Origin: Catonia carolina
Taxonomy: Eukaryota > Arthropoda > Insecta > Hemiptera > Achilidae
Length of the DNA: 64,000 nucleotides
Assembly (NCBI GenBank): GCA_035578175.1
Contig: JAQMRL010000006.1
Span: 59,189,001 to 59,253,000 of the forward strand
Direction of reading: 5' to 3'
Shown: positions 10,570 through 21,779 of the stretch, in pieces
How the letters are laid out: the number at the start of each line of letters is the position of its first letter
How positions within the stretch are numbered: the first letter of the stretch is position 1
Notes under the pieces: model-generated
Seen by the model: only the letters and a program-made list of their open reading frames with translations
Told to the model about the DNA's origin: nothing
Database searches by the model: none
Program-made: the position numbers and the translations under genes

Positions 10570-11900
10570 AACTGGAGTAAATAAAAAAGTAAAATAAAAT
10601 GTTTAAAAGTTAAAAGTAAATTAAAGTAATAGGCCTATAGGCCAAGTGAATTATAAATTAAACAATTAAAATAAAGTAATAAATAAAATTTAATTTTAAT
10701 TAAAATTTACCTGGAGTAACTTTCCTATCAATATAAACCATTAAATTCTTAAATTTATAATCCTTATAACCTAATTTGTGTTAAGCCTACTATTATCAAA
10801 TTCTCTCCTTGTTATGACTCTCACGTACCATTACATAAATTCCAATTATTTCAACTTAAAACTTCGTAATTGTCATGGATACCATTACATGTACAAGGAA
10901 AACGATTTGAAAGGTATTTAACTGCATTTTTAATGAAACGTAATCCCTTTAACACGAGTTAAGAAGATGTAAACTTTATACAATAAAAAAATTATATTTT
11001 TTTTGGCAAATATGAATATTATTTTGTAACATTTATTGGCAAGTACAAAAAATAAACAAATCATTAAAATTTATCTAACCAAAACATAAATACATAACTA
11101 ATTAAACTTACTAAAATGAGTACATGGAAATCAACAATCACTAATCATTTTACAATCATGTAACTTCAAATTCAAATAACTAAATAAATAAATAAACGTT
11201 TATTCATGTTATTTGAAATATTGATAAACAGTTTTTTGAAATTTTATTCAGAAATAAGGCAAACAAGTTCTACCTATTTTATTCTTTTTAATTTATGTTT
11301 ATAACTTACTTATTTTTAATCAGATAATATAATTTATTACATATATAAAGGAATAATCTAAGCAATATTGATAAAACAGGCACCTGTTTAAGAAAAAAAA
11401 ACTTGTGCCAATACAAAAATAAGCTTTCTTATTTTCACTTCAACTTTACACAGTAAAATATAATTATATTGAAACCTCACTAGGTATAATATTTTGTTAA
11501 TCCTTGAAAACACTTTTGCTGTTACATCATTTTTGTCAAACTTCAATTTTGCATTATTGCCAGTAACTTTGCCTACGATGTAATTGGGAAAATTGCCAAC
11601 AATATTAAAATATAAAAGTGCAGAGTATTTGGAACGGGTTCTAGGAAATGTATTTTAATTTCCTGCTACTTTGGAATAAGTGTTTTAAATTGAGCCGCTT
11701 GTAACGAGAAAAAATGTTATTAGCAGTGGAAACATATATTTGAAAAGAGAGCTAACCTTTAAAATAGAAACCTATGACCAAATACGTTTCAAAAGCCACT
11801 TATTTACAGAAATTCTCTGTTTTAATGATAGGTAAGATTGTAATCCATTAAGACCGTAGTTTTGTTGTGCAATTTAATGTTTGCTGTTTTAGTTTGATGT
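10570..11900. other. AT-rich DNA without recognisable feature
   Basis: A short palindrome with arms TTCAAATAAC and GTTATTTGAA lies at about 11168-11218. A TAGGCCTA octamer is near 10630. Nothing else is recognised. Confidence 0.5.
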
Positions 11901-11904
11901 AGCT

Positions 11905-12118
11905 TGACCAGGTTAAACGTTTGTCAAGCGGTTACGTGCGTAACGAAACCTTACACATCGGCATACGAAACCCTTACGTTATTAATATTATCAAAGAGTA
12001 CTTCAGACGATCTAACAGAAAAACTGACAAACAAACACGAATTAATAAAGAATTCATGCATAACACCCCCGGAGAACGTTTCCCTGAGGAGGTTAACAAA
12101 TGGAGCAGAGATTAACTA
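11905..12118 (+). mobile_element. Jockey-like LINE C-terminal fragment
   Basis: A frame open across 11921-12115 reads SSGYVRNETLHIGIRNPYVI, then NIIKEYFRRSN and FMHNTPGERFPEEVNKW. The 'YVRNETLH..l..P.V...I...f' pattern matches the conserved segment after the reverse transcriptase of Jockey-clade LINEs. It lacks the reverse-transcriptase motifs and an upstream frame, so it is a fragment. Confidence 0.45.
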
Positions 12119-12129
12119 TAGAATTAAAA

Positions 12130-13200
12130 TGTATTTAAACACATTATAGATTATGTGTTACCAACTTTTACTTACAGGGCTTAATCCTTTACAGGTATTT
12201 GGTAAATATGCTTACCACTGGCAATAAAATCGATTTTAATTAAGAATAAGCTATGCAGTTGAACCGTATTGACATTTTATAGTTTTATAAATGTTCTCTG
12301 GAAGTAGGCTACATATTTTGAAATTAGAGCCCAGCGATGATTTGCTTCGTGAGTTGCACGAATGTGGTAAGGATTCATTACAGCGTAGGCCACCGTGTCA
12401 TTTTTTGGTTACTTTTGTATAATGCTAAGAAAAATCAAGTTTTTACGGAAAAGCACGCATTTATGTTAATATAAAGTTCATATAAGGCTACTCCACAAAT
12501 TTGTTGGTTATAAAATAGTACTAAAAGTTGTTTTAATAAGTATTCTTACTACTAAACATTATGTGATTCCCATTTCGATAAACTTTCCTTGGTAAGTATA
12601 CTTACCAGGGCTTAGCATCAATAAAAAAGAAATATCTTACTGTTCTGCTACTAAAAAATACATTATTTAAGTCCATATAAAGTAAAATTTAACATGTATT
12701 TTTCCCCGTAGTACTGACCCATAAAAGGTTAACACATATTCAGTTATGTATCCCCTTTCCACTCGTTCCAGAACAAATTGGTTTTATGTGTACTGTTGTG
12801 ATTATGTTTTCAATGTGTAAGGGTAAGTGAAAAGTTAAATGATTTTACGTTAGTTTGCCGTAAGTGGAGTGAGCGGGGTTTCACAAATAAGTGCCAAAGT
12901 TGACACTCCACCCCTTATGCTCTAAGATCCCGATCACATAGTGAGTAGGAATACGAAATATTTGTTACTAAAAACTGACCGGAAAAGTTTTTGAATTTCA
13001 ATCACTTGTATTGAAAGGATAATTAACAACCATTAACAACAACAATTAACAACCCTAGAGTATGGCATATATTTTTACTTTCTACAGTTCTACAGTATTA
13101 CAGTTTATTTCTAAAATTCTACATATATTTTTACTTTCTACTGAACTTTCTGCAGTTACTTAATTGTAAATTTTTAAAGCGAAATATCTTTTAAAAATTT
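12130..13200. other. AT-rich DNA without recognisable feature
   Basis: An inverted pair GTGGAGTG / CACTCCAC lies near 12853-12915. No gene or known repeat is recognised. Confidence 0.5.
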
Positions 13201-13207
13201 TTAATAT

Positions 13208-13640
13208 CTACAACCACTACACTAGAAACAGAATTGATTATTATGTTACTAATCTCAACTGAAATTGCTTGAACAAAAATCTACTTTTTTCAAGTAGAAA
13301 ATACATCAATAAACTGCCACAAGCTTAAAAAGTTGTGATAATTTAAGTTTATTTTTAAAGAAAGCTAAAAATATAGTTGATTGATGAAAAATTTTACAGT
13401 GTATACGAATACCTTTCTAAATAGTTTTTGGTTAGAAAATATATAAACTTCTAATTCATATTAAGGGAAGTTGTGTATTATTTGATAATATGGTTACATG
13501 ACATGTTTACTTTTATTAGTGGTAATAAATTATTAGTAATGAATTTAACATAATATTGTTAAAATTTAATCTTATCAGTTTTATCTTGACATATCCTACA
13601 CTCCCTTTTGAAGTCTCCTGGATGCAGTTATAAAAATAAA
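13208..13640 (+). mobile_element. LINE-C 3' end, decayed copy
   Basis: YNHYTRNRIDYYVTNLN matches HNHNTRNRNDYYVANHS of the copy at 59622. INKLPQAxK follows, in line with the usual NxLP motif of this C-terminal domain. The 3' untranslated end also matches: ACATATCCTACACTCC and AGTCTCCTGGATGCA correspond to 59938-59980. Stops interrupt the frame. It is a 5'-truncated retrotransposon copy. Confidence 0.65.
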
Positions 13641-13649
13641 CACAAATAT

Positions 13650-14480
13650 CTCTGAAAATTAATAGAAATTACTTGCAATTTCCCGAGCAATAATTTTACA
13701 CCAAAAATACTTTAGAATAAAGTCATAATATATGTTAATTTTTTTTGTGAAGACACACGTCAAAAAGGTTTCTTTTGAAAATTTATAAAAAAGAAATTAA
13801 CCTATTAAGTGAATAATAGAACAGAAAATAGGGTATTACTTTAAACGTTTGTTTACAATTTTAAAGGAAAGGTTTCTCTATTGTACAAAATAAAGACCAC
13901 CCGATGTGATAACTACATCCTATCTATTTAATTCTTACCTTTTTTGCATTATCCATATTATTATCTAATATTATCTGGCACAGATAAAAAAGAAATTAAT
14001 ATTTAATTTATCAATTGATTAACCTAATAACCTCCAAAAAAAACCGAACAATACCACGGGTAATAATGTGAAATATAATCAATTACTACCTCGTTCAAAT
14101 AACATTAATCAATAAATGATAGACACAGCGTATATAATTGTATTCTTAAAGGTATAAAAGGGCATTAAAAAACTACCTTTTAATCTTTATTAAAAGTTTA
14201 AGAATTTAAGGATCTGGTTTGCGGCTTCTACTACAGGACTCTTGAAAGCAGCAACGAATAGAATTATAATTTCCAGGATTATTGCCAACATTCGATAACG
14301 GATTGGCCCCAAAAGAAGTTGAAGATAAATATTAAATATCCCTTTCATGATACCACGCGTCATATGGCTGGTGGCAATTTTTGAAAAGGCTTACCTTTAA
14401 CTTATGGCAAAAATCATTAATGATTTCTGTATTTACTCTTTAAATGGTAAATAATAACACTATTTTTGTTTACAAATTCC
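13650..14480. other. AT-rich DNA without recognisable feature
   Basis: Nothing is recognised in this stretch. Confidence 0.5.
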
Positions 14481-14484
14481 GACT

Positions 14485-14550
14485 TTTATTTCTTCACTTC
14501 TGGTTTTGGGTAACTTCTGGTCGATACTGAAACTTAAAACCCAATGATTT
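14485..14550 (+). repeat. 119-bp tandem repeat, isolated unit
   Basis: CTTCTGGTTTTGGGTAACTT, TGGTCGATACTGAAACTTAA and AACCCA match the units at 15490-15750. The unit appears cut off by the TTAA-flanked element that starts at 14574. Confidence 0.6.
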
Positions 14551-14573
14551 CTGTATATATATCTACTCTTTAA

Positions 14574-15455
14574 CACATTCAGTGCTAGAGGCTCGCTTAG
14601 CGGGTCAAGAGTAGGTGTTACCGCCAGGCTGCCGTCTCACCTTGGGGGTTCTGTTTTATTATTTTAAGTAATTCCGGAGGGACACCACTTGTCGGACATC
14701 AGTTTTTTGCTATTATAATTATAACCCTCAGAAAAGATTTTTCTTTGTAACCGTGGAGTTCGTTTTTTGAATTTTCGTCATACGATCTTCTACTCTCGTA
14801 TCAGTACACTCGTTTAGTATTTTTAACGGGTTTTCAGGGTACAGTTGAAACCGTGAATTTAGTATCTTTGCAGGTATCGATTCAAAATAGCTTTATACTT
14901 TTAGATTTACTTTAAAAGTATATTATTTGTAGTTTAAAACTATATAAGAAGTTACGCGTAAATCGTAACGGTAAATGGAAAAATTCAAACAAGAAATACA
15001 TTTATTATAATAGGCGGAAATAAACCTAAAAAAAACATTGAATACAGTGTACAGAACGTGGTTGTGTACCTTACAGACTTACAGTTATACAATATATTTT
15101 AATCCAAATTTTGTTTATACAAGAAATTTTTAGTTCAAATTATGTTCACTCAAGACATTTCAATTCAAATTTTGTTATATAAATTTTGTTAATTTAAGAT
15201 TGTTATGTAATTGTGGTCGCTAATGACTTATTGTTGATGCGACCTTAAACAAATAAATAATTTTAAAAAATATTGAATTGTTTATTTTCATTTTATTACC
15301 AAACATAAATTCATGTATAGTTGGCAAATAAAATAATTCTATAAAACCGTTAGTAACATAAGTTTTAGGCCCTACATAAAGCAAACGGAGAACACGCTTC
15401 ACGAGTAATCAGCCCGACGGAAGAGATAACTTATAATTGCTTAGCATTGGATGTG
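14574..15455. mobile_element. TTAA-flanked non-autonomous DNA element (candidate)
   Basis: The ends are CACATTCAGTGCTAGAG on the left and, as reverse complement, CACATCCAATGCTAAGC on the right, so about 13 of 16 terminal positions agree. The left flank is TTAA (14570-14573) and the right flank is TTGA (15456-15459), consistent with one mutated TTAA duplication. This fits a piggyBac-type miniature element of about 880 bp. No transposase frame is seen inside. It sits within a 119-bp tandem repeat array. Confidence 0.5.
15205..15262 (+). mobile_element. SINE-C 3' tail fragment
   Basis: GTGGTCGCTAATGACTTATT followed by GTTGATGCGACCTTAAAC matches the 3' part of the SINE-C copy at 61055-61095. The tRNA-like head is missing. 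Confidence 0.55.
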
Positions 15456-15489
15456 TTGAGGAATCGAATGACACTCTTTCTGTTTCCAG

Positions 15490-15735
15490 ATTTCTTGACG
15501 TCTGGTTTTGGGTCACTTCCGGTCAAAACCGGAACTTCAAACCCATCTAATTCCACTAACCTTTTGTGCAGATTTTGAATCCGAAAACCGTTTGTTACGA
15601 TCGTTAGTACTTTTTGATTTCTGGTTTTGTGCCACTTCTGGTCCGAGCCGGATTTTCAAACTTAATTTAGGCCCACTAACTTTTTGCATAGATTACAAAT
15701 TTGGAAATCATTTTTTGATATCTCTTTTAGTTTCT
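15490..15735 (+). repeat. 119-bp tandem repeat, two units
   Basis: CTGGTTTTG starts each unit at 15502 and 15621. Shared blocks are CACTTCCGGTC, CCGGA.CTTCAAAC, CCACTAAC.TTTTG and the following GATT. A third unit lies at 14485. The open frame across both units (15508-15750) simply reads the repeat twice and is not supported as a gene. Confidence 0.75.
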
Positions 15736-15759
15736 GACATATGGGTGTGACGGAAGGAC

Positions 15760-16250
15760 GGACAAAATAAAATTATTGTTGACAATTTTAAAAATTGTCC
15801 CCAATAATAATATTTGCGTTAATGTATTTAATAAAGTTAATAAACGTCCATAAAGAGTATAAACGATATCATTTTTTACTTAACTAAGTTGAAGGTTAGA
15901 CTACTATATAGGATTACTTGATTACTTAACTATAATTTTTCCATGTTTTATCCATCGATTGTATTGGTTCATCCATTTATACGAGCAATTTCTCCGTTAC
16001 TTATAACTTATATTATTAAACACCCGTGATTTGCACTCAACGCCTTTACATAAGCTTGTTGTATTATTTTCAGTACTTGTGTACACCTGCGGTTGATGAG
16101 GTAGCCAGTTTGGCCGAGAATTTGATATTTATACTTCTACTATTACTTTGTGTTCGTGAGTATTATATTGGTAGTCTATAAAAGTGCTACATAAAAAGAT
16201 ATGTGTACAAAAACAAAGTGATGCACGAAATTTTATCGGTTCTTTTAGAA
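15760..16250. other. AT-rich DNA without recognisable feature
   Basis: A short palindrome GACAATTTTAAAAATTGTC is at about 15780-15798. Nothing else is seen. Confidence 0.5.
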
Positions 16251-16257
16251 CGTATTC

Positions 16258-16440
16258 TTTACGTTCTATAAATCCGCATTAAAACCAATGTGGAGTTATG
16301 GAATTCAACTCCTATATCAATCCCTGGCAGATCAAGAGAATTTAAGTTACATATTAAGGGAGTACAGACGAATTTTAGGTGTCCTAAGGACTGATCGGAT
16401 GCCAAATATAAAGGTTTCCAGGAAAATGAAAATCGAGTGA
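16258..16440 (+). mobile_element. Jockey-like LINE fragment
   Basis: The plus frame reads FKSALKPMWSYGIQLLYQS, then YILREYRRILGVLRTDRMPN. The 'kpiWtYGiqLw' block and the later 'R.LG' follow the conserved post-polymerase region of Jockey-type elements. The copy has no catalytic residues and is a fragment. Confidence 0.5.
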
Positions 16441-16494
16441 AAGTCATTTCGACCATCAACTGTAAGAACCTCCTATATTTTGAATATATCTGCG

Positions 16495-16645
16495 AAATGA
16501 ATTACAATATCGTTACTACAAGTCATTCTGCAAGGAAAAATAAATGGAAAACGAAAACCTGGCAGAAAAAGAGTTGTGGCTTTGAAATCTGTGAACTTGG
16601 TTTGGAAAATGTTTAGAAGAGCTATTTCGCAGTGTGAAAAACTGG
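16495..16645 (+). mobile_element. LINE-B C-terminal tail
   Basis: The frame reads LQVILQGKINGKRKPGRKRV, then VALKSVNLVWKMFRRAISQ. It aligns with LVMQGKIEGRRQPGRRKTSW in the copy at 19720-19887. This is the basic end of a non-LTR retrotransposon protein, where 'G(R/K)r.pGR(k/r)r..W' is common. Confidence 0.6.
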
Positions 16646-17002
16646 AATTAATTCATCAATTAATTAATTAATTGAATTTATTATTATAACTTATCTGTTT
16701 AATAAAATCCGTAATAACATTGCTGGTTAGTTTCCGCTAATGCATTATATAGATTATGGTATTACAATAATAATCACAAAATAAATATCGTAAATATAAT
16801 TTTCACAATTTACTTTTGTTAGTAAAGGCAGTAGTACAATAGGTAAATGCCAATCCATTTGCTGTGAGCGCTGGACTGCGCATGCGCATAGTTGACTTCG
16901 ACCCTGCATACCCCTCCGACCTACATGAAGATGTACAGTCAGAGTGCTGTTGAAAATTGACGACACCCATTGTATTTTGTAAGCATGCTGTTCCATTGTT
17001 GA

Positions 17003-17368
17003 TTACATACGCTGCATTATTGCAGTACATACAAGACTATACTATTCATCTACACAGCTATCATCAGATCCTTCCTTCTTTACGGTGCACCAGTTTGTTG
17101 GCCCGTCCTCTCCTCCGTCAACGAAAGAAAACTCTCAACCCTTAACAACCACACAGTAAGACAAATTTCCAACCTCTACTACCTCATCAATAATAAAACC
17201 GTCCACGACTACGTCCTCACCACCACCCTGGAGGAGTTCATACACCGAACTTCAAGAGTTCTTCACGAAGCCGGTCAACGCTCTGTACAGCCAGCTGTTA
17301 GAGAAATCTACACGACACCTCGCCCGCCACAAGTAAAGATTAAACAGCCATTCCACTCTTTCCTCTAG
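17003..17368 (+). mobile_element. Jockey-like LINE C-terminal reading frame, intact
   Basis: An uninterrupted frame runs from about 17003 to a TAG at 17366-17368. It reads FIYTAIIRSFLLYGAPVCWP, then ERKLSTLNNHTVRQISNLYY, then KTVHDYVLTTTLEEFIHRTS. These match the post-reverse-transcriptase domain of Jockey-clade elements: 'I..i.lYG.p.W', then 'tvr.I', then '..ti...l...tleefI'. The element's endonuclease and polymerase are missing upstream. The frame has no stop over about 120 codons and a C-rich codon use unlike the AT-rich surroundings, which suggests a younger insertion. Confidence 0.65.
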
Positions 17369-17483
17369 ACTCCCTACAAACATCCCTATAAATATTTCCT
17401 ACTAGAAAAGAACACTCCCGACTAGAAAAAGCTTCCCTTCACAAGGCAATGTTCTCGCTGTTATACCGATTCCAAGCCAACCT

Positions 17484-17499
17484 CCCCCCCCCCCCCCCC
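17484..17499 (+). repeat. Poly-C run (16 C)
   Basis: This is a homopolymer run in otherwise AT-rich DNA, following the LINE 3' region. It may be a sequencing or assembly weak point. Confidence 0.9.
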
Positions 17500-17509
17500 A
17501 ATTAATCAT

Positions 17510-19130
17510 CTGTAATTCCAAATAAAGAAAAATTCCAAAAAAGTTTCTTTCATCCAATTCTCCGATCGACAAGGTAGCCTAGCTATGACGTCGTCATCCC
17601 GAGCGCAAGCTCACTTCTTTCAGGACTGGGACTTGGACGATACTAACGCAGACGCACGTTTTGCCCAGCGCTCTCCTTACGAAAATCTGGCTAAATGTTT
17701 TCATAATCAATAGTAGTTGCAAACTGCCATAAGAAATGCATGGCCAATACTACCTCAATAGTCTCAACTAACTATGTCATCAAGTATACCTGGGTCATAT
17801 TATGCAGAACGAAGCCAGATATGCCTTGCTTCAGTGTATTTTGACTTTAAGAGATCTTCGAATGACGAGGCCCCGGAAGAAGAAGGATATCGTGGTTAAA
17901 AAATCGTAGACCGTGGTTTAACAAAACCTTCTTAAATATTTTACGTTTTGCTGTTGTCAAAGTGAGAATTTCCATGATAATCTTCAACATTCATAATGGA
18001 TAGGCACTTCAAGAAGATGTTCTTAGAGTCTATCTCTGGTTCAACTTTAGTAATTTGTCGCTGACTTAACGGCCCCATAAGTCATCCTTTACTGTTTTTA
18101 TAGAATACATATCTAATAAAAATAAATTTTTCACTTATATTAAAAATTATGTATCTATTTATTTTTTAGTTTATTTTTGAACATGAATGGAATAACGGTT
18201 TTTACAAAATACCCGTTTTTTACGATAATATTCGAATAACTAATAAAAATAATTTTGTTTCTTTTTTTTGTGTAATATTTATCTGCAAAAGGTCAATAAT
18301 TTCAAAAATGTAAAAATATTTTAACGAACATTTCACTTGTTGGGAAATAGAGCAAAAATATGAATACATAGAAATATATTATTATTTCTATTAACTTTTG
18401 TAATAACATTTATATGACTTTTGGTAAATAATTCACAAAGATAATGAAAATATTTTTAGGACAAATTTATAACAAGTATATTTTCATAAGCGGTCATCCA
18501 TCGTGAGAAATTTCTATATATGTTAATGCAACCATCTTGTTGATAAGTCTACGACCTTATACAATACATTATATTAAAAAAGAAAGATATTAAAAATGAA
18601 AATAAAAATAATAAAAAAATAACAGAACAGAAACTAGGTAAGAGCGGTCATGCCAGATAATAAGTCGTCTTTTTCCTTACCTTAGAGATGAGTGTGTAGT
18701 ATGTTGTTTATATACATATATCCTACGTATGTGTTATCCATAATACGGCCAGTCTTAAGCCACAGAAGAGTCAGACACTCGTTAGATGTACTCTTCTTTT
18801 CCGTCCAACCTACCCATACCGTTGTACATTTTTAGCTGTTTAGTCGCCGTTGAAGTGAAGTCGTTTCAAAGAGTTAACCTCAAACTGGTTATACAGACTT
18901 ATTGACGACAAACGTGTTGAAAAAACCGACGTAACGTTAGGGCATTAAACATTTCACATATTATTGTATTTTTATTCCAATAAGATTTTTAATTATTTTC
19001 CCCATTATTTTTGAAAATTCCTGAAAAAATAAATAACAGTTCAATTAGTTTTGAATGAATTATTAAATTTATAGGCTAATATAAATAATTGTAACATGGT
19101 TTGTAATTAGTCAATTGGTTTTTGTAGCCA
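17510..19130. other. AT-rich DNA without recognisable feature
   Basis: No gene, RNA or known repeat family is recognised here. Confidence 0.5.
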
Positions 19131-19136
19131 AATATA

Positions 19137-19530
19137 GTCAAACTTCTATAACTCGAATCCTCAAGGGACGGGGACAAATTCTAATTACAGAGATTTCGAG
19201 TTATAGACAAAACAGTTATTCAAAAAAAAAAACAGAATACTCCACATGGGCTAATACAGTATGTAGGCCCTACTGCGTATTTAAAATAGTGTAATTTTGG
19301 AATACTGTATAGTAAAGTACTAAACACTGTAGTAATAGCTAAGCAATATGCAACGTACAAAACTGAATTACGAAATTACGCATGTGCAGTAAGCCTACAT
19401 ATTTAACATATTGTAGACTACTGAATTAGCCTATGTGAAATGTTCTGTTTTTGTTATTTTTTAATAACGGCTTTTTTGTTAATTTTCCATAACTCGGAAT
19501 TTCTGAAACTGGAATTCCTCCCCCCAGAAT
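19137..19530. mobile_element. Possible pogo/Tigger-like remnant
   Basis: The left part has TCTATAACTCGAATCCTCAA and then TTTCGAGTTATAGAC. The right part has CCATAACTCGGAATTTC. Ends with repeated 'TATAACTCGA' are typical of pogo/Tigger-related miniature elements. Target TA duplications and full inverted repeats are not resolved. Confidence 0.3.
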
Positions 19531-19565
19531 TAAATAGAAAAGGTTAGTAAGTTAATTAAAATTAA

Positions 19566-19680
19566 AGTAAAAGGATCAATAGAAGGCAAGAGAAAAGAAG
19601 GGTTTTAAACGATTTAAGAGGAGATATGAACTACAGAGAAATTAATACTTTGGTGGAAAATAGAACAAATTGGGAATAAT
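19566..19680 (+). mobile_element. LINE C-terminal tail fragment
   Basis: GSIEGKRKEG followed, in another frame, by VLNDLRGDMNYREINTLVEN and RTNWE matches the usual end of RTE-like polyproteins ('G.R.rGRp...W.dni..W.g.s..e....a.dR..W'). One frameshift separates the halves. It lies directly before a second LINE tail at 19700. Confidence 0.5.
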
Positions 19681-19699
19681 CATTGACACCACATAATTT

Positions 19700-19887
19700 G
19701 GTGTGATGCAGTGGTCACCCTCCAACTGGTGATGCAAGGAAAGATCGAGGGAAGGAGACAACCCGGCCGTAGGAAGACGTCTTGGATCAAGAACCTCAGA
19801 GAGTGGTATGGGAGTAGTACAAGTGAACTATTTAGAGCAGCCGTCTCCAGGGTGCAGATAGCCATGATGATTGCTAATCTTCGTTAG
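19700..19887 (+). mobile_element. LINE-B C-terminal tail, open to stop
   Basis: The frame LVMQGKIEGRRQPGRRKTSW, then IKNLREWYGSSTSELFRAAV and SRVQIAMMIANLR, ends at TAG (19885-19887). The 'A.MIANlR' ending is the carboxyl terminus of a common insect LINE protein. A (GAA)n-like 3' tail follows at about 19900-19912. It is 5'-truncated, with no reverse transcriptase here. Confidence 0.7.
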
Positions 19888-19907
19888 AAGAATGCAACTA
19901 CAAGAAG

Positions 19908-19960
19908 AAGAAGTGGTCAGCGCAACTGGCTTCTGTGCCAGAGATCACACATTCTGTTCC
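19908..19960 (+). mobile_element. SINE-D partial head
   Basis: TCAGCGCAACTGGCTTCTGT corresponds to the A-box-side sequence of the SINE-D copy at 49338-49358. The B box and tail are not recognisable. Confidence 0.4.
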
Positions 19961-20242
19961 TGGTCAGGTTTTTCATCGTTTTATCATCAGTGCCCAAGTC
20001 AAGGCTTATGTAGGTATCATCACCCAATATAAAAAAGTAAACCACATTACACGGGATTTACCTTAAACACATAGCTAACCTTAGAAAAATCTTAATAATG
20101 ATGAAGATAAGACGGTAAGCATTCTGAGTAATTGGTTTTGGCAGTGTTTTCTTTGTTAGTTTTGTGTCCAAATGTTTGACTCCTACAGTTATTCCACTTT
20201 CAGTATGTAGGTTGGAACATTACATACCAACAGGATAAAATG

Positions 20243-20700
20243 CTCACAATAAAATGCATCGATTTCAGCAAATGTGAAGAACTGTCCACCGAACCTTAAA
20301 AAATAGCTCCAGCAAAACTACGAGGTTTTATAAAACAATAGCAGTGCCGACCCTACTCTATGGCAGTGAAACTTGGGTGCTATCAAAGTAAGAGGATAAT
20401 AATAGATTGCAAGCATCGGAAATTAAATTTCTTCGTATGGGTTTAGTAGAAAAGATCATTACAGGAATACCAAGAAAAGAGCTCAACATCTTCTCCATAA
20501 ACGACCGGGTATCTCAGAGCAGAATGCGTGGTTAGAGTATGTGAACAGAATGAGGAAGGATAGGATACCTAAGCAAACACTAGGCTCTAAACTGGAGGGA
20601 ATAAGAGAACGAGGACGCCCGAAAAACAGATGGGCAGATTTGAGAGGCTCAGAAGCGGCAGAGATGCCTAATCCTTGAAAGGCAGAAGAAGGATGTTTGA
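20243..20700 (+). mobile_element. RTE-like LINE, C-terminal part and 3' end
   Basis: Motifs in order are TLLYGSETWVLSK, then NRLQASEIKFLRMGL, then RVCEQNEEGxDRIPKQTLGS, and RGRPKNRWADLRGSEAAEMP. It ends in a 3' tail AATCCTTGAAAGGCAGAAGA. The LYGSETW block followed by a basic 'GRPk.rW' tail marks this as the end of an RTE/BovB-type or related non-LTR retrotransposon. Several stops and frameshifts show that it is dead. The same 3' end occurs at 53695-53755. Confidence 0.75.
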
Positions 20701-21066
20701 TTTCTATTCATCTGATACAGGTTATTCAAAATGCATGTAAAAACACAGATTATAAAATTGACATAGGAAAAGACTCACTATTGAAACAACCACCAAAATG
20801 GCACTTGTCTGCGCAAGCGCTAGTCACTGGCAGAGAATAGCTATCCATCTCCGTGTCTGAATTGGTTTTAATTTAAAACACGCAGTATGATGGGGGAAGC
20901 GTCAAACGTATTCCAATGGATAAGTACCACCTGCAGATTAATTTACTACTTTTTTGAAAAATAGATGAAATTTCTATAAATCAGTGTGTCAGTAAAGGAT
21001 GCAGTACGCTCAGCTACGCATTTTAATTTATAAAAAGATATTCTTTCTATTTTTGACACAGAAGAT

Positions 21067-21777
21067 AGGTTCCAATATTTCATTTATAAGTTGAACAACA
21101 TTAGCGCAGAGTTTGGCATGAGAATATGGGCACAAAAATCAAAGATTATGGCATTCAAGGGAAGATTCCCGGTTCGCTCAAAAATTATACTTCGCAACCA
21201 AACTATAGAACAAGTTTTTGATTTTAAATATTTAGGATGCAGGATTTCCTATGACAAAGGTAATGAAATGAGTGAAAACTGGAAAAATTCAGCGCTGTTT
21301 GCGGTTCTATTCGCAGGACAATAGGAAAGAAAACGAGACAGAGCACCCGAATGAAATTTTATAGAGCAATACCTGTACTACTCACAACATGTACGAGTGA
21401 AGCGTGGGTGTCATTACAAAAGAATGAATCTCGTATCTAGCCTACTGAAATAAGATTTTTTCAAGGAGTCAAAGGTAGTACCCGGTTAGATAGAGTACAT
21501 AACGAAGCTATACACGCTGAGTTAAATGTTTAGTCACTGTGTGAAACGTTAAGAATATTATAAGAGAATTTGGTCAAACCATTTACTTCGAATGCCAGCA
21601 CACAGACTTCCTCTGCGAGAATGGAAATTTAAACCTAGAGGGAAGCGAGGCTTGAGAAGACCTAAAAGGAGATGGATGCGAGAACAGCCCATTGAGTTTA
21701 ATTCTTGGCAGATGATGATGATGACATTCTTTCAAGAGAATGGAAATCAGTTTAACAATCCGCTAATGATATTATAA
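21067..21777 (+). mobile_element. RTE-like LINE, thumb and C-terminal region, decayed
   Basis: NISAEFGMRIWAQKSKIMAF, then QVFDFKYLGCRISYDKGNEM, then RTIGKKTRQSTRMKFYRAIP and TSEAWVSLQKNE match the stretch after the polymerase active site of RTE-like elements ('GL.in..KTK.m.f', 'Fk YLG..is.dg', 'YGsE.W'). The C-terminal GRPK-type tail appears as GKRGLRRPKRRWMREQP at about 21640. Stops and frameshifts divide it. The YADD part is missing upstream. Confidence 0.75.
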
Positions 21778-21779
21778 GT

